This document shows positions 10,362 to 19,357 of a stretch of 64,000 bases of DNA, one piece after another. The number at the start of each line of letters is the position of its first letter. Within the stretch, counting starts at the first letter, position 1. The DNA is from Pseudoalteromonas sp. R3 (GTDB lineage Bacteria > Pseudomonadota > Gammaproteobacteria > Enterobacterales > Alteromonadaceae): the NCBI RefSeq assembly GCF_004014715.1, contig NZ_CP034835.1, positions 744,001-808,000 on the forward strand, read 5' to 3'. The notes under the pieces are model-generated. The model was not told where the DNA came from. It saw only the letters and a list, made by a program, of their open reading frames with translations, and made no database searches. The position numbers were made by a program, and so were the translations under genes.

Positions 10362-11183
10362 CTAGATTTGTTGTTCCATTTCTTCTGCCCGTGCAATACA
10401 GGCATCCATGGCATCGGCTACAGTTTGTGGTAGCTGATTTGCTTTTAAATGTTCAACGGCTGCGTGTGTGGTACCGCCTTTGGAGGTAACGTTAGCACGC
10501 AATTGCTCAATACTGATGTCTTGCTGAGAAAGCGCCATCTCTGCAGCGCCCAGTGCGGTTTGTTGCACCAGTGCACGCGCCTGTTGTGGTGAAAAGCCCA
10601 GCGCAATGGCTTTTTCTTCAATGGCTTCCATAAACAGGAAAAAGTAGGCAGGTGACGACCCTGTGACGGCAATAACATCGTTGATTTGTGATTCTTTATC
10701 CAGCCAAATAGCGATGCCAGTTGATGAAAATACTTGCTCAATATAGGTTTTTTCTTCATCACTGATATCAGCGGCAAACAGACCTGACACGCCACGCCCA
10801 AGTAGTGACGGGGTGTTCGGCATGCAGCGCACAAGCTTAACGTCTTGTGCCAGCATTTCTCTGAGGCGTTTGACGGTGATCCCTGCCGCAACAGACACAA
10901 ACAGCTTATCGCTGATATCCAGCCCGGCATCGACAAAGGTCTGACACAGATCGGCCATCATCTGTGGTTTCACAGACAGTACGATGACATCGGCTTGTTG
11001 AACTGCTTTTAGGTTGTCTTGTTCGGTACGCACCCCGAAATCGGCATGGGCCTTAGCGAGCTTCTCAGCGTTGCGATTGGTTGCGATGATGCTCTGTGGA
11101 GCAAAGCCGTTTTTTATCATGCCGCCAATGATGGCGTAGCTCATGTTTCCGGTCCCGATAAATGCAATCGTTTTATTAGCCAT
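10362..11183 (-). CDS. proC: Pyrroline-5-carboxylate reductase
   Basis: Last step of proline synthesis: reduces 1-pyrroline-5-carboxylate with NAD(P)H. The 273-residue protein has an N-terminal Rossmann fold with FIGTGNMSYAIIGGMI (about 8-24), the VLSVKPQMM segment, RCMPNTPSLLGRG, and the C-terminal dimerisation domain with VTSKGGTTHAAVE. Length matches the family. It lies between yggS and yggT as in Vibrio and Pseudomonas relatives. Confidence 0.96.
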   Translation of the reverse strand: MANKTIAFIGTGNMSYAIIGGMIKNGFAPQSIIATNRNAEKLAKAHADFGVRTEQDNLKAVQQADVIVLSVKPQMMADLCQTFVDAGLDISDKLFVSVAAGITVKRLREMLAQDVKLVRCMPNTPSLLGRGVSGLFAADISDEEKTYIEQVFSSTGIAIWLDKESQINDVIAVTGSSPAYFFLFMEAIEEKAIALGFSPQQARALVQQTALGAAEMALSQQDISIEQLRANVTSKGGTTHAAVEHLKANQLPQTVADAMDACIARAEEMEQQI

Positions 11184-11198
11184 TAGGAGTGTGTCACC

Positions 11199-11882
11199 TT
11201 ATTGTCGTTTGCCAAAAATGTCCGTGCCTATGCGTACCATGGTTGCACCACCCTGAACTGCCATTTCAAGATCGCCACTCATGCCCATCGACAAGGTATC
11301 CAGCTGTTGATATTGAGTCTTTAGTTTATCAAAGCAAGCCTTCATTTGGCTAAAATATTCCAGCTGTTGTTGGGCATCATCGGTTTGCGCTGTGATTGTC
11401 ATGAGTCCACGCAGCTCCAGCTGACGCGCGCCGTCGATATAGGCGGCCAGTTCATCAAGCTCATCCAGAGCACATCCTGATTTTTGCTCGTCGTTACTGA
11501 TATTCACCTGGATCAGAACGTTAATCGGCATCAGATTATTGGGTCTTTGCTCATTCAGACGACGTGCGATCTTGAGGCGATCGACACTTTGCACCCAGGA
11601 AAAGTGCTCTGCAATCTGGCGCGATTTGTTAGATTGAATGGGACCAATGAAATGCCACTCAATGTCTTTTTGCGGCTGAAAGTAGCGGACTTTGTCGACT
11701 GCTTCCTGAACATAGGACTCACCAAACCGGCGCTGCCCGGCAGCGTATGCTTGCTCAATGAGTTCGACCGGTTTGGTTTTTGATACGGCCAGCAATGCGA
11801 CCTCTTGGTCTGTGGCACACTTTTGCTGTGCTTTTGCTATGCGATCATAGGCGTTGTTCAGCCGTTCTGCTATTGTAACCAT
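11199..11882 (-). CDS. yggS: YggS/PLPBP pyridoxal phosphate homeostasis protein
   Basis: PLP-binding protein of 227 residues with a TIM-barrel fold related to alanine racemase N-terminal domains; it controls PLP and amino-acid balance rather than catalysing a known reaction. The PLP Lys is in AVSKTKPVELI (about residue 36); FGESYVQE, WHFIGPIQSNK and the C-terminal GGATMVRIGTDIFG are all family hallmarks. First gene of the operon that runs through proC, yggT, DUF4426, rdgB and hemW. It is divergent from pilT with only 29 bp between start codons, so the two promoters must overlap each other's genes or sit within this gap. Confidence 0.95.
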   Translation of the reverse strand: MVTIAERLNNAYDRIAKAQQKCATDQEVALLAVSKTKPVELIEQAYAAGQRRFGESYVQEAVDKVRYFQPQKDIEWHFIGPIQSNKSRQIAEHFSWVQSVDRLKIARRLNEQRPNNLMPINVLIQVNISNDEQKSGCALDELDELAAYIDGARQLELRGLMTITAQTDDAQQQLEYFSQMKACFDKLKTQYQQLDTLSMGMSGDLEMAVQGGATMVRIGTDIFGKRQ

Positions 11883-11911
11883 ATTATTATTTGCTCGTTG
11901 TGGAGTCTTAG

Positions 11912-12958
11912 ATGGATATTACTGAATTATTGGCCTTTAGTGTGCAACACAAAGCATCGGATTTACACCTTTCGTCGGGGGTTTCACCGATGATCCGTGT
12001 CGATGGCGATGTACGCCGGGTAAACATTCCTGCACTGGAAGCGAAGGACGTTAACAGCCTCGTTTACGATATTATGAATGATAACCAGCGTAAGGACTAT
12101 GAGCAAAATCTTGAGGTGGATTTCTCGTTTGAAGTACCCAATCTGGCGCGTTTTCGTGTTAATGCGTTTAACGCCAGTCGCGGCCCTGCGGCGGTGTTTC
12201 GGACCATTCCCAGCTCAGTGCTGACATTAGAAGACCTTGGGGCGCCCGACATCTTCCGAAAAATTTCGGATTGTCCGCGTGGTTTAGTGCTGGTCACCGG
12301 ACCTACAGGGTCGGGTAAGTCAACAACGCTGGCTGCGATGGTGGATTACATCAACAGCAACAAGCATCACCATATTCTGACCATTGAAGATCCAATTGAA
12401 TTTGTGCACGACAACAAGTTAAGCCTGATCAATCAGCGTGAAGTGCACCGTGACACGCACAGTTTTAATGCTGCACTGCGCAGTGCGCTGCGTGAAGACC
12501 CGGATGTTATTCTGGTGGGGGAGCTGCGTGATTTGGAAACCATCAGACTGGCTATGACTGCCGCAGAAACCGGTCACCTGGTGTTCGGCACACTACATAC
12601 TACCTCAGCTCCTAAAACCATTGACCGTATCATAGACGTTTTCCCTGGTGAGGAAAAAGACATGGTGCGCTCTATGCTGTCTGAATCATTGCAGGCGGTT
12701 ATTTCGCAAACTCTGGTGAAAAAAGTCGGCGGCGGTCGGGTAGCCGCTCATGAGATCATGATGGGGATCCCGGCAATTCGTAACCTGATCCGTGAAGACA
12801 AAATTGCGCAAATGTATTCGTCCATTCAGACCGGTGCAATGCACGGTATGCAGACCATGGATCAGTGTCTCACCAATTTGGTGAATCGTGGCCTTATCAC
12901 TAATCAGGATGCGCAGGCGAAAGCCCATGATAAGAGTCAATTCGGTACCACATATTAA
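11912..12958 (+). CDS. pilT: Type IV pilus retraction ATPase PilT
   Basis: Hexameric cytoplasmic ATPase that drives type IV pilus retraction for twitching motility. The 348-residue protein has an N-terminal PAS-like region beginning MDITELLAF, Walker A GPTGSGKST near residue 133, Asp and His boxes, Walker B VILVGELRD near 200, and the PilT-specific AIRNLIRE motif near 288 that distinguishes it from PilB and PilU. Start is supported by the universal N-terminus of the family. pilU follows after 12 bp. Confidence 0.97.
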   Translation: MDITELLAFSVQHKASDLHLSSGVSPMIRVDGDVRRVNIPALEAKDVNSLVYDIMNDNQRKDYEQNLEVDFSFEVPNLARFRVNAFNASRGPAAVFRTIPSSVLTLEDLGAPDIFRKISDCPRGLVLVTGPTGSGKSTTLAAMVDYINSNKHHHILTIEDPIEFVHDNKLSLINQREVHRDTHSFNAALRSALREDPDVILVGELRDLETIRLAMTAAETGHLVFGTLHTTSAPKTIDRIIDVFPGEEKDMVRSMLSESLQAVISQTLVKKVGGGRVAAHEIMMGIPAIRNLIREDKIAQMYSSIQTGAMHGMQTMDQCLTNLVNRGLITNQDAQAKAHDKSQFGTTY

Positions 12959-12970
12959 TCTCGGGAGGTC

Positions 12971-14098
12971 ATGATGGAGCTTGAACATTATCTGCAAATG
13001 ATGAAAGACAAAGGCGCATCAGATTTGTTTGTGTCAGCCGGATTGCCTGTGAGTGCTAAAATTGACGGCGAGTTACGTGCATTGGATGACGATGTGCTCG
13101 ATGCTGAGGCATCGCTGGCTATGGTTGAGTCGGCCATGAGTGACAAGCAAAAGCAGCTGTTTCACGACGAAAAAGAGTGCAACTTTGCTGTGGCGAACGA
13201 GATTGGTCGTTTCCGGGTGTCTGCATTTTGGCAACGCGATTGTGCGGGTATGGTGATCCGCCGTATCGTAACGGATATTCCTGAAGTAACCGATTTAGGT
13301 CTGCCTTCGGTATTGACCGATGTGATCATGTCTAAGCGTGGTCTGGTATTGTTTGTTGGTGGAACCGGTACGGGTAAGTCAACCTCATTGGCGGCTTTAC
13401 TGGGCTATCGCAATCGTAACCAACGCGGTCATATTCTGACTATCGAAGACCCCATTGAATTTGTTCACCAGCATCGCAAAAGTATCATTACGCAGCGAGA
13501 AGTCGGGCTGGATACAGAAAGCTTTGAAGCAGCATTAAAAAGCTCCTTACGTCAGGCACCCGATGTGATCCTGATTGGTGAAATCCGCTCCCGGGAGACC
13601 ATGGAATATGCCTTAAGTTTTGCTGAGACTGGCCACTTATGCGTTGCGACTTTACACGCCAACAATGCTAACCAGGCGATTGACCGGATCATGCACCTGG
13701 TGCCAAAGGAAAAGCACGATAAGCTGAAGTATGACCTGGCATTGAACCTGCGCGCCATTGTTGCGCAGCAACTGGTTCCGTCGGCCAAAGGGGAAGGGCG
13801 TGAAGCGGCCATTGAAGTATTGCTTAACTCTCCGATGATCGCGGAGTTAATCAAAAAAGGGGATATTGGATCAATTAAAGAAACCATGTCTAAGTCCAAA
13901 GAAATGGGTATGCAAACCTTTGATCAGGCGTTGTTTGATTTATACAAGCAACAAAGGATCAACTATGCCGATGCATTACACCATGCCGATTCACCCAACG
14001 ATCTTCGTCTGATGATTAAATTGCAGAACAATGAGCAGCAGGGCGCGGGCTTTTTGCAAGGGGTTACTGTTGACGGCCTGGACGATAAAAAGCGCTGA
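12971..14098 (+). CDS. pilU: PilT/PilU family type IV pilus ATPase PilU
   Basis: Retraction ATPase accessory to PilT, 375 residues. Walker A is GGTGTGKST near residue 132, Walker B is VILIGEIRS, and the HVHA-like region AETGHLCVATLHANN is present. It lacks AIRNLIRE and has a longer C-terminus, both as expected of PilU. Two adjacent ATG codons (12971 and 12974) follow GGGAGG; the second gives the better spacing, so the protein may be one residue shorter. It forms an operon with pilT, and the next gene overlaps its 3' end. Confidence 0.94.
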   Translation: MMELEHYLQMMKDKGASDLFVSAGLPVSAKIDGELRALDDDVLDAEASLAMVESAMSDKQKQLFHDEKECNFAVANEIGRFRVSAFWQRDCAGMVIRRIVTDIPEVTDLGLPSVLTDVIMSKRGLVLFVGGTGTGKSTSLAALLGYRNRNQRGHILTIEDPIEFVHQHRKSIITQREVGLDTESFEAALKSSLRQAPDVILIGEIRSRETMEYALSFAETGHLCVATLHANNANQAIDRIMHLVPKEKHDKLKYDLALNLRAIVAQQLVPSAKGEGREAAIEVLLNSPMIAELIKKGDIGSIKETMSKSKEMGMQTFDQALFDLYKQQRINYADALHHADSPNDLRLMIKLQNNEQQGAGFLQGVTVDGLDDKKR

Positions 14099-15017
14099 TA
14101 AAGCATTATACGGGGCCGCATTGGCCCTGAGTTTGCTTGCCGGCTCCGTGTCTTTTAATGCAACGGCGAGAAGCAGTGAGCAAAATAGTGATACACATAA
14201 CGCGGTGGAAATGTATATCCGTGACGATGTGTATAGCGATTATTTGCGATTTCTCAATGGCCGTGCACCACTGGAAGTGACACAGTTTTCTGGTGATTAC
14301 ATCCGCCGGGATGTGGTGGATATGGTGCTGGTACAACAGGCCCTGGCGCTGGGGGGCTTCAAAAAAACTTTCATATATCGACCAGGAAATGTCAGTTTTC
14401 GTCATTCCAATCTGCTTGAGCAGGGCAAGCTGCTGCTGAGTTTTGACAGCTACTGGCTTGATGATGCGCAGGCTAAGGCTGATAAACTGTTTATCAGTGA
14501 GGCAGTGATCCGCCGCGGTGAGTATTTTGCCGGGATTTTCTATGCGCCGGAAAATTTAGCCGTTGCACGCCTGACCCGTTTAAGTGAGTTGCGTGAACTC
14601 AGTGCAGTGTCAACCAGTCGTTGGCGGACAGACTGGAAAACGCTAAACAGCCTGGGTCTTAAGCATATAATGAATGAGCCGGTATGGGCCTCACAGGCGC
14701 AAATGGTCAATCGTCAATGGGTGGATTTTATGTTGATGCCTTTGATGCCGAGTTTAAATAATGAGTTCAGGTTGGATGACATTTTACTGGTGGCACATCC
14801 AAATCTAGTGGTTCAGCTTGATGGCAGTCGTCACTTTGTGGTTTCGCGGCTGCATCCTGACGGTGAACGGGCATTTAAGGCATTACAAAGTGGGTTAATC
14901 CAGCTCAGATCACAAGGGCGGATCCGTCAGGCTTACCAGCAGGCCGGATTTATCCCCGATCTAAGGCGCTATCGTGTACTTAACTCCATTGCGCCTCAAA
15001 AAAACTCTCCAGAATGA
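14031..15017 (+). CDS. Exported protein resembling family-3 solute-binding proteins
   Basis: Unassigned protein of up to 328 residues. A hydrophobic segment ([17 protein letters not shown], about 27-43) followed by NATARS looks like a signal peptide. The rest has the alternating pattern of a type II periplasmic binding protein ([10 protein letters not shown], and a C-terminal helix [16 protein letters not shown] typical of that fold), but no ligand motif is clear. The first ATG overlaps pilU by 68 bp and has no good ribosome site; TTG starts closer to the pilU stop, at codon 14 (14070) or codon 31 (14121), are alternatives. The overlap suggests co-transcription with pilTU, so a link to pili or surface sensing is possible but unproven. 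It converges on ruvX with a 38-bp overlap. Confidence 0.6.
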   Translation: MSSRARAFCKGLLLTAWTIKSADKALYGAALALSLLAGSVSFNATARSSEQNSDTHNAVEMYIRDDVYSDYLRFLNGRAPLEVTQFSGDYIRRDVVDMVLVQQALALGGFKKTFIYRPGNVSFRHSNLLEQGKLLLSFDSYWLDDAQAKADKLFISEAVIRRGEYFAGIFYAPENLAVARLTRLSELRELSAVSTSRWRTDWKTLNSLGLKHIMNEPVWASQAQMVNRQWVDFMLMPLMPSLNNEFRLDDILLVAHPNLVVQLDGSRHFVVSRLHPDGERAFKALQSGLIQLRSQGRIRQAYQQAGFIPDLRRYRVLNSIAPQKNSPE

Positions 15018-15426
15018 TGATAGCAGACATGCCGTCTATCTTATCTTTAGCCAGTGAACGGTATCCACCTTGTTCAAATAACCGGGCTTTGGCATCGGCT
15101 GTCGTCAATCGCTCATCCTGAGTTTCGACGGGTAGCCTGAATTGATTGTGCAGTCGGTTGGCAAATTTCTTGGCGCGGAAGGTTAGATCCTGATTCGTAC
15201 CGTCCATATTTAATGGCAAGCCGACAACCAGTAAATCGGGCTTCCACTGTTCGATATAGGGCGCAATATCCTGCCAGTCGGGAATGCCATCACGGGCTTT
15301 TACTGCGCCCAAACTACTGGCTGTACCGGTAAGCTCCTGGCCGACGGCCAGACCAATACTGCGGGTACCAAAATCAAACCCGATGACCGTACGCTGGCCG
15401 GGTGCTTTTTTTTCGTTATTACTCAT
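14980..15426 (-). CDS. ruvX: RuvX/YqgF family pre-16S rRNA nuclease
   Basis: Small RNase H-fold protein of 148 residues, implicated in 5' processing of pre-16S rRNA and earlier called a putative Holliday junction resolvase. It has [14 protein letters not shown] near residue 18 with the first catalytic Asp, [13 protein letters not shown] in the middle, and [10 protein letters not shown] with the acidic residues near 105. It is downstream of algH and gshB in the usual gammaproteobacterial order. Confidence 0.93.
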   Translation of the reverse strand: MSNNEKKAPGQRTVIGFDFGTRSIGLAVGQELTGTASSLGAVKARDGIPDWQDIAPYIEQWKPDLLVVGLPLNMDGTNQDLTFRAKKFANRLHNQFRLPVETQDERLTTADAKARLFEQGGYRSLAKDKIDGMSAIIILESFFEAQWS

Positions 15427-15488
15427 TGTGTATTCTCAAACATTAGGCGCAGAAATCGTCACATTCAGTGTGGCGATAGAGTGAGTGC

Positions 15489-16046
15489 TCAGGCGTGGCC
15501 GGCCTCAGTGCTCAGTTGTCCGGCATCAATGCCAAGCATTTCGACGGCTTTTTCCCAGCGTTTCTCCGGTGGGGTATTAAAAATAATGGCCGGATCAGCT
15601 TCAATGATTAGCCAGGAGTTTTCCAGGATCTCTTTTTCGAGTTGTCCTTGTTCCCATCCTGAGTAGCCCAGTGTGATGATAAATGCATCTGGACAATTAT
15701 GTGATGTCAGCGATGCAAGTACGTCTTTTGAGGTCGTGATCATGATATCTGAGCTCAATTCACGACTGGACGCATAGCCCGGCTTTGGGGTGTGCAGGAC
15801 AAATCCGCGGTCAGTATGAACTGGTCCACCCGCAAACACGGACTGGCTGGCAGCCTGACTGGACTTGTCGTTATCTATTTCTATCTGATCGAGCAGCTCA
15901 CCCACAGTCACATTAATAGGGTGATTGACGACCAGGCCCATTGCGCCTTCTTCGTTATGCTCACAAATGTAAGTGACTGTGTGCTTGAAGAAGGGATCTT
16001 GCAAATTTGGCATAGCGACCAAAAAATGATTTGCGAGTGATTGCAT
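15489..16046 (-). CDS. algH: YqgE/AlgH family protein
   Basis: Cytosolic protein of 185 residues of the UPF0301 (YqgE/AlgH) family. The N-terminus HFLVAMPNLQDPFF, then CEHNEEGAMGLVVNHP and VFAGGPVHTDRGFVLH, are the conserved blocks. In Pseudomonas, AlgH affects alginate and virulence regulation, but its biochemical activity is not established. It sits between gshB and ruvX, separated by 18 and 62 bp respectively. Confidence 0.93.
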   Translation of the reverse strand: MQSLANHFLVAMPNLQDPFFKHTVTYICEHNEEGAMGLVVNHPINVTVGELLDQIEIDNDKSSQAASQSVFAGGPVHTDRGFVLHTPKPGYASSRELSSDIMITTSKDVLASLTSHNCPDAFIITLGYSGWEQGQLEKEILENSWLIIEADPAIIFNTPPEKRWEKAVEMLGIDAGQLSTEAGHA

Positions 16047-16064
16047 AGCGAGACCCCCTTTTCG

Positions 16065-17024
16065 TTACTCTTTAGTATGGTCGAGTTTTGCCGCAATGGC
16101 ATCAAAAAACTTGTCCATGATGGAAATATCATACGCGGCTTCTATTTCCTTCACACACGTTGGCGCTGTCACATTAATCTCGGTCAGCTTGTCGCCTATG
16201 ATGTCCAGACCAACAAAAATGAGCCCTTTTTCTTTTAATACCGGGGCTACGGCTTCGGCAATTTTACGGTCACTGTCGCTGATAGGGCGTGCTTCGCCTC
16301 GACCACCCGCAGCCAGGTTTCCCCGGGTTTCGCCGCCTTGTGGAATACGTGCCAGACAGTAAGGCATTACCTCACCATCGACGACCAGAACCCGTTTGTC
16401 GCCGTCTTTGATGGCCGGGACATAATTTTGCGCCATGGCAAAACGACTGCCGTGCTCGGTGAGTGTTTCACAGATCACGCCGATGTTCGGGTCGTCATGG
16501 CGAACTCGGAAAATTGAGGCGCCGCCCATGCCATCCAGGGGCTTCAGAATGATGTCACCATGTTTGGTCAGGAACTCACGGATCTGTGCACTTGAGCGAG
16601 TCACTAAGGTGTCTGGCGTGTGTTCACTAAACCAGGCCGTAAAAAGCTTTTCGTTGGCATCACGCAAACTTTGTGGCTTGTTGATGACGAGTGTGCCGGC
16701 TTGTTCTGCACGTTCCAGCATATAAGTGGCGTAGATGTACTCGGTATCGAAAGGCGGATCTTTGCGCATCAGGATCACATCCAGATCGCTCAGTGCAATA
16801 TCGTCTTTCTCTGCCAATTCGTACCAATGTTGTTCGTTGTCAAACACGGTTGCTTTGGCAGCGGTTGCCCGGGCTTCACCCTGGTACAAGTACAGATCCT
16901 GCATTTCCATGTAATAAAGCTCGTAACCACGTGCCTGTGCTGCCAGCATCATGGCGAAGCCAGTATCTTTTTTGATATTAAAGCCACTGATTGGATCTGA
17001 GATGATCCCAAGTTTCGCTGCCAT
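16065..17024 (-). CDS. gshB: Glutathione synthetase
   Basis: ATP-grasp ligase adding glycine to gamma-glutamylcysteine to make glutathione. The 319-residue protein matches E. coli GshB in length. Seen motifs: N-terminal GIISDPISGFNIKKDT, DVILMRKDPPFD, the ATP-binding ILKPLDGMGGASIFRV near residue 153, and the metal site FVGLDIIGDKLTEINVTAP near 270-290. It lies downstream of rsmE by 75 bp in the usual rsmE-gshB-algH-ruvX order. Confidence 0.97.
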   Translation of the reverse strand: MAAKLGIISDPISGFNIKKDTGFAMMLAAQARGYELYYMEMQDLYLYQGEARATAAKATVFDNEQHWYELAEKDDIALSDLDVILMRKDPPFDTEYIYATYMLERAEQAGTLVINKPQSLRDANEKLFTAWFSEHTPDTLVTRSSAQIREFLTKHGDIILKPLDGMGGASIFRVRHDDPNIGVICETLTEHGSRFAMAQNYVPAIKDGDKRVLVVDGEVMPYCLARIPQGGETRGNLAAGGRGEARPISDSDRKIAEAVAPVLKEKGLIFVGLDIIGDKLTEINVTAPTCVKEIEAAYDISIMDKFFDAIAAKLDHTKE

Positions 17025-17099
17025 TGGGGTAACCTTATATAAAGTGAATCAATTCAACTGCTAACTGTATGACTAGGATATGAGGGCGAAACTGGCGTT

Positions 17100-17834
17100 T
17101 TAAAGGGCCAGGTCGCCGAACTCTAGTTGTAATGCACTGAGTACCGTCAGAGCGGCTGTTTCGGTGCGCAGTACGCGTGGGCCGAGGCGAATATCGATAA
17201 ATCCCTGTTGTGCCGTTGCAGCCATTTCTTCATCGGTAAAACCCCCTTCAGGGCCGACTAAAAAGCGAATACCGTGCTCAGGCACGGGCAGCGTTTTGAT
17301 AGAGTGCTCAGCTCTGGGGTGAAGCGTCAGCTTAAGTGCCTCGCTGGATTGCGCCAGCCATTCATCAATTGAAATGGGTGGATGGATAGTGGTAATGGTG
17401 TTGCGGCCAGATTGCTCCGCAGCTGCGATGGCGATTTTTTGCCATTGCTGATGTTTCTTTGTCAGGCGCTCGCCGCTGAGCTTGACGCCACAACGGGTGG
17501 TAAATAAAGGAGTGATTTCAGTGATCCCCAGCTCAACGGATTTCTGGATAGTAAAGTCCATTTTATCTCCCCGAGAGATGCCCTGGCCAAGGTGAATGGA
17601 CAGCGGAGACTCAACGTGTTTATCAATAAATTGTTCTGGCGTGACCCTGACTTTCTTTTTACTGACTTCGCTGATGGTTGCCAGGTACTCTCCGCCCTGG
17701 CCATTAAATAAACTCAGTTTATCTCCTTCGCTCATACGCAGCACTCGGGCTACATGCCCGGCAGCATCATCGCCAAGGTCAATCGTCTGGCCAATGGTGA
17801 GGTCGGAAGGCTGGTAAATATGAGGTATGCGCAT
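17100..17834 (-). CDS. rsmE: 16S rRNA m3U1498 methyltransferase RsmE
   Basis: SPOUT-class methyltransferase of 244 residues that methylates U1498 of 16S rRNA in the decoding region. N-terminal PUA-like domain (MRIPHIYQ, HVARVLRMSEGD), then the trefoil-knot SAM domain with FLVGPEGGFTDEEM near residue 190 and LGPRVLRTETA near 217. First gene of the rsmE-gshB-algH-ruvX group. The unassigned 17898 gene ends 63 bp upstream. Confidence 0.96.
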   Translation of the reverse strand: MRIPHIYQPSDLTIGQTIDLGDDAAGHVARVLRMSEGDKLSLFNGQGGEYLATISEVSKKKVRVTPEQFIDKHVESPLSIHLGQGISRGDKMDFTIQKSVELGITEITPLFTTRCGVKLSGERLTKKHQQWQKIAIAAAEQSGRNTITTIHPPISIDEWLAQSSEALKLTLHPRAEHSIKTLPVPEHGIRFLVGPEGGFTDEEMAATAQQGFIDIRLGPRVLRTETAALTVLSALQLEFGDLAL

Positions 17835-17897
17835 GGTGGACTATTCCGCTGTTAAATAGCCGTCATGGTAAGGGGTTATGTACAGTGAGTCCAGCAC

Positions 17898-18380
17898 CTA
17901 TTCTGCTTTGTCCGTGTGATGCTGTGCAAAGTCGATAACCGTATCCTGGGTGGTTGCAGAGACGGTGGAATGACATGTCAGATGGTTGTTATTAAAAGGA
18001 TCTCTGAGCGGGTGGTACACATATCCCCGGGCGGTTTGCTCGACGGTAATTCGTTGACGATGCAATGAATTAAATATAAACCTTTGTGTCTCGTCGGCGA
18101 GGTGATAGTCAATTGCATAGATCAATACGCCACGGACCTTATGATGTTCGTGCAGGTATGAGGCCAGCTCAGACACACTGATTTCATTTGCAAAGTCACA
18201 GTAACAGTAATCTTTAACCTGCTCCTGAAACATCATTTTCAGCATCTGTTTAGTGTTGTCACCGGCAATCAGTAACTCACTGGGCACGTCAGGACGCTGC
18301 GCTTTTAGATGCGCAGCAAACTCTCTGCTGAACTCCCAGTTGCTGTCGACCAGCAAAAAGTTTTCTAAGTTTAAACGCAC
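17898..18380 (-). CDS. Unrecognised protein downstream of the DUF350 gene
   Basis: Protein of 160 residues that I do not recognise. It is probably cytosolic, with no signal peptide or membrane segment. It is fairly rich in His and has a Cys pair in DYCYCDF (about residues 57-63). The middle part (LHEHHKVRGVLIYAIDYHL) reads as alternating strand and helix. It begins 12 bp after the DUF350 membrane protein and is probably co-transcribed with it. Coding character is supported by its full use of the gap and its tight spacing. Confidence 0.6.
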   Translation of the reverse strand: MRLNLENFLLVDSNWEFSREFAAHLKAQRPDVPSELLIAGDNTKQMLKMMFQEQVKDYCYCDFANEISVSELASYLHEHHKVRGVLIYAIDYHLADETQRFIFNSLHRQRITVEQTARGYVYHPLRDPFNNNHLTCHSTVSATTQDTVIDFAQHHTDKAE

Positions 18381-18392
18381 TAACAGGCCTGG

Positions 18393-19286
18393 TTACATTG
18401 AGAACATGTTAATAAGTAAATAGCCTATTGCGCAGAAAACAGCAAACTCCAGACAAGCAATCCCGATGTTGTCCTGATGGTCAACTTCCAGCCCAATGTC
18501 CACTCTGGGTAACGCCAGTTGCAACAATAAGTAACTGATACCATATAAAAGTAACCACATTACGCCGCAATGCATGACAATTACAAACAGGTTTTCGACC
18601 ACTTTCGCACCATGATACGGTGCGCTGTGTAAACCGGCATAAATCGCCAGTGCAAGCCCAATACTCTTGCCTGCGTAGCGGATCCCAATCGAGGTATTGG
18701 CCAGATTAAAGTTTTGTTGCAAAGAAGCACCTTGGTTATATCTGGCAAAGCGGTGCTCGCGAATTTTACTGTCCAGTGCACACATTAACTGAACGACCAA
18801 AAAGCTCAGCGTGACGACCAGCAAGTTGCCAAAGCCTTGCGGGTGGATCCAGTGATACAGCCCCAGGACCAAAATGGTGTTGCCGATCAACATGCCCGAG
18901 TCGACCACTGCGGCACAGACATTTTGTTTTAAAATCGCCTGTTCTTCATTGAATTGATAGAGGATCCACTTGCGATGAATATGCTGGCCGAAATAAATAA
19001 AGACCAAGATCAGGAGTAAAATAACGCCGCTACGAAAGGACTCTGCTTGCAACACCATCATGCCGGTGTCATTGAACACATAGGCACAACAGATCACCAG
19101 TACGGCCAGATGGGTGGCATAACTGATCCCTAAGGCAAAGTTATCCCGTTTAGCCAGCTCGTCTTCCAGCATTTGTCTGGCGCTGAACTGAACATATAAA
19201 CGCAAGGCGACCGTGAACAGACAAATCACGATAAAACTGACTAAGATGGCGAAAAAGTTGATATTGGCTAAAGACAAATAACTCAT
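18393..19286 (-). CDS. DUF350 domain membrane protein (two tandem repeats)
   Basis: Inner-membrane protein of 297 residues with about eight hydrophobic helices arranged as two similar halves, each resembling DUF350 (YjfL type): NFALGISYATHLAVLVICCAYVF aligns in style with NTSIGIRYAGKSIGLALAIYAG. DUF350 proteins often occur near glutathionylspermidine synthase or phage-shock-like genes; no such synthase is here, although gshB is 1.4 kb away. The function is unknown. It is divergent from glnE and heads a two-gene unit with the 160-residue protein. Confidence 0.75.
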   Translation of the reverse strand: MSYLSLANINFFAILVSFIVICLFTVALRLYVQFSARQMLEDELAKRDNFALGISYATHLAVLVICCAYVFNDTGMMVLQAESFRSGVILLLILVFIYFGQHIHRKWILYQFNEEQAILKQNVCAAVVDSGMLIGNTILVLGLYHWIHPQGFGNLLVVTLSFLVVQLMCALDSKIREHRFARYNQGASLQQNFNLANTSIGIRYAGKSIGLALAIYAGLHSAPYHGAKVVENLFVIVMHCGVMWLLLYGISYLLLQLALPRVDIGLEVDHQDNIGIACLEFAVFCAIGYLLINMFSM

Positions 19287-19357
19287 GCTAAGTGTAAGGT
19301 GATGGCAGTTAAGTTTACTATAACACCGCTTTTTGCAATTGCACTGGAGATTTTTCT

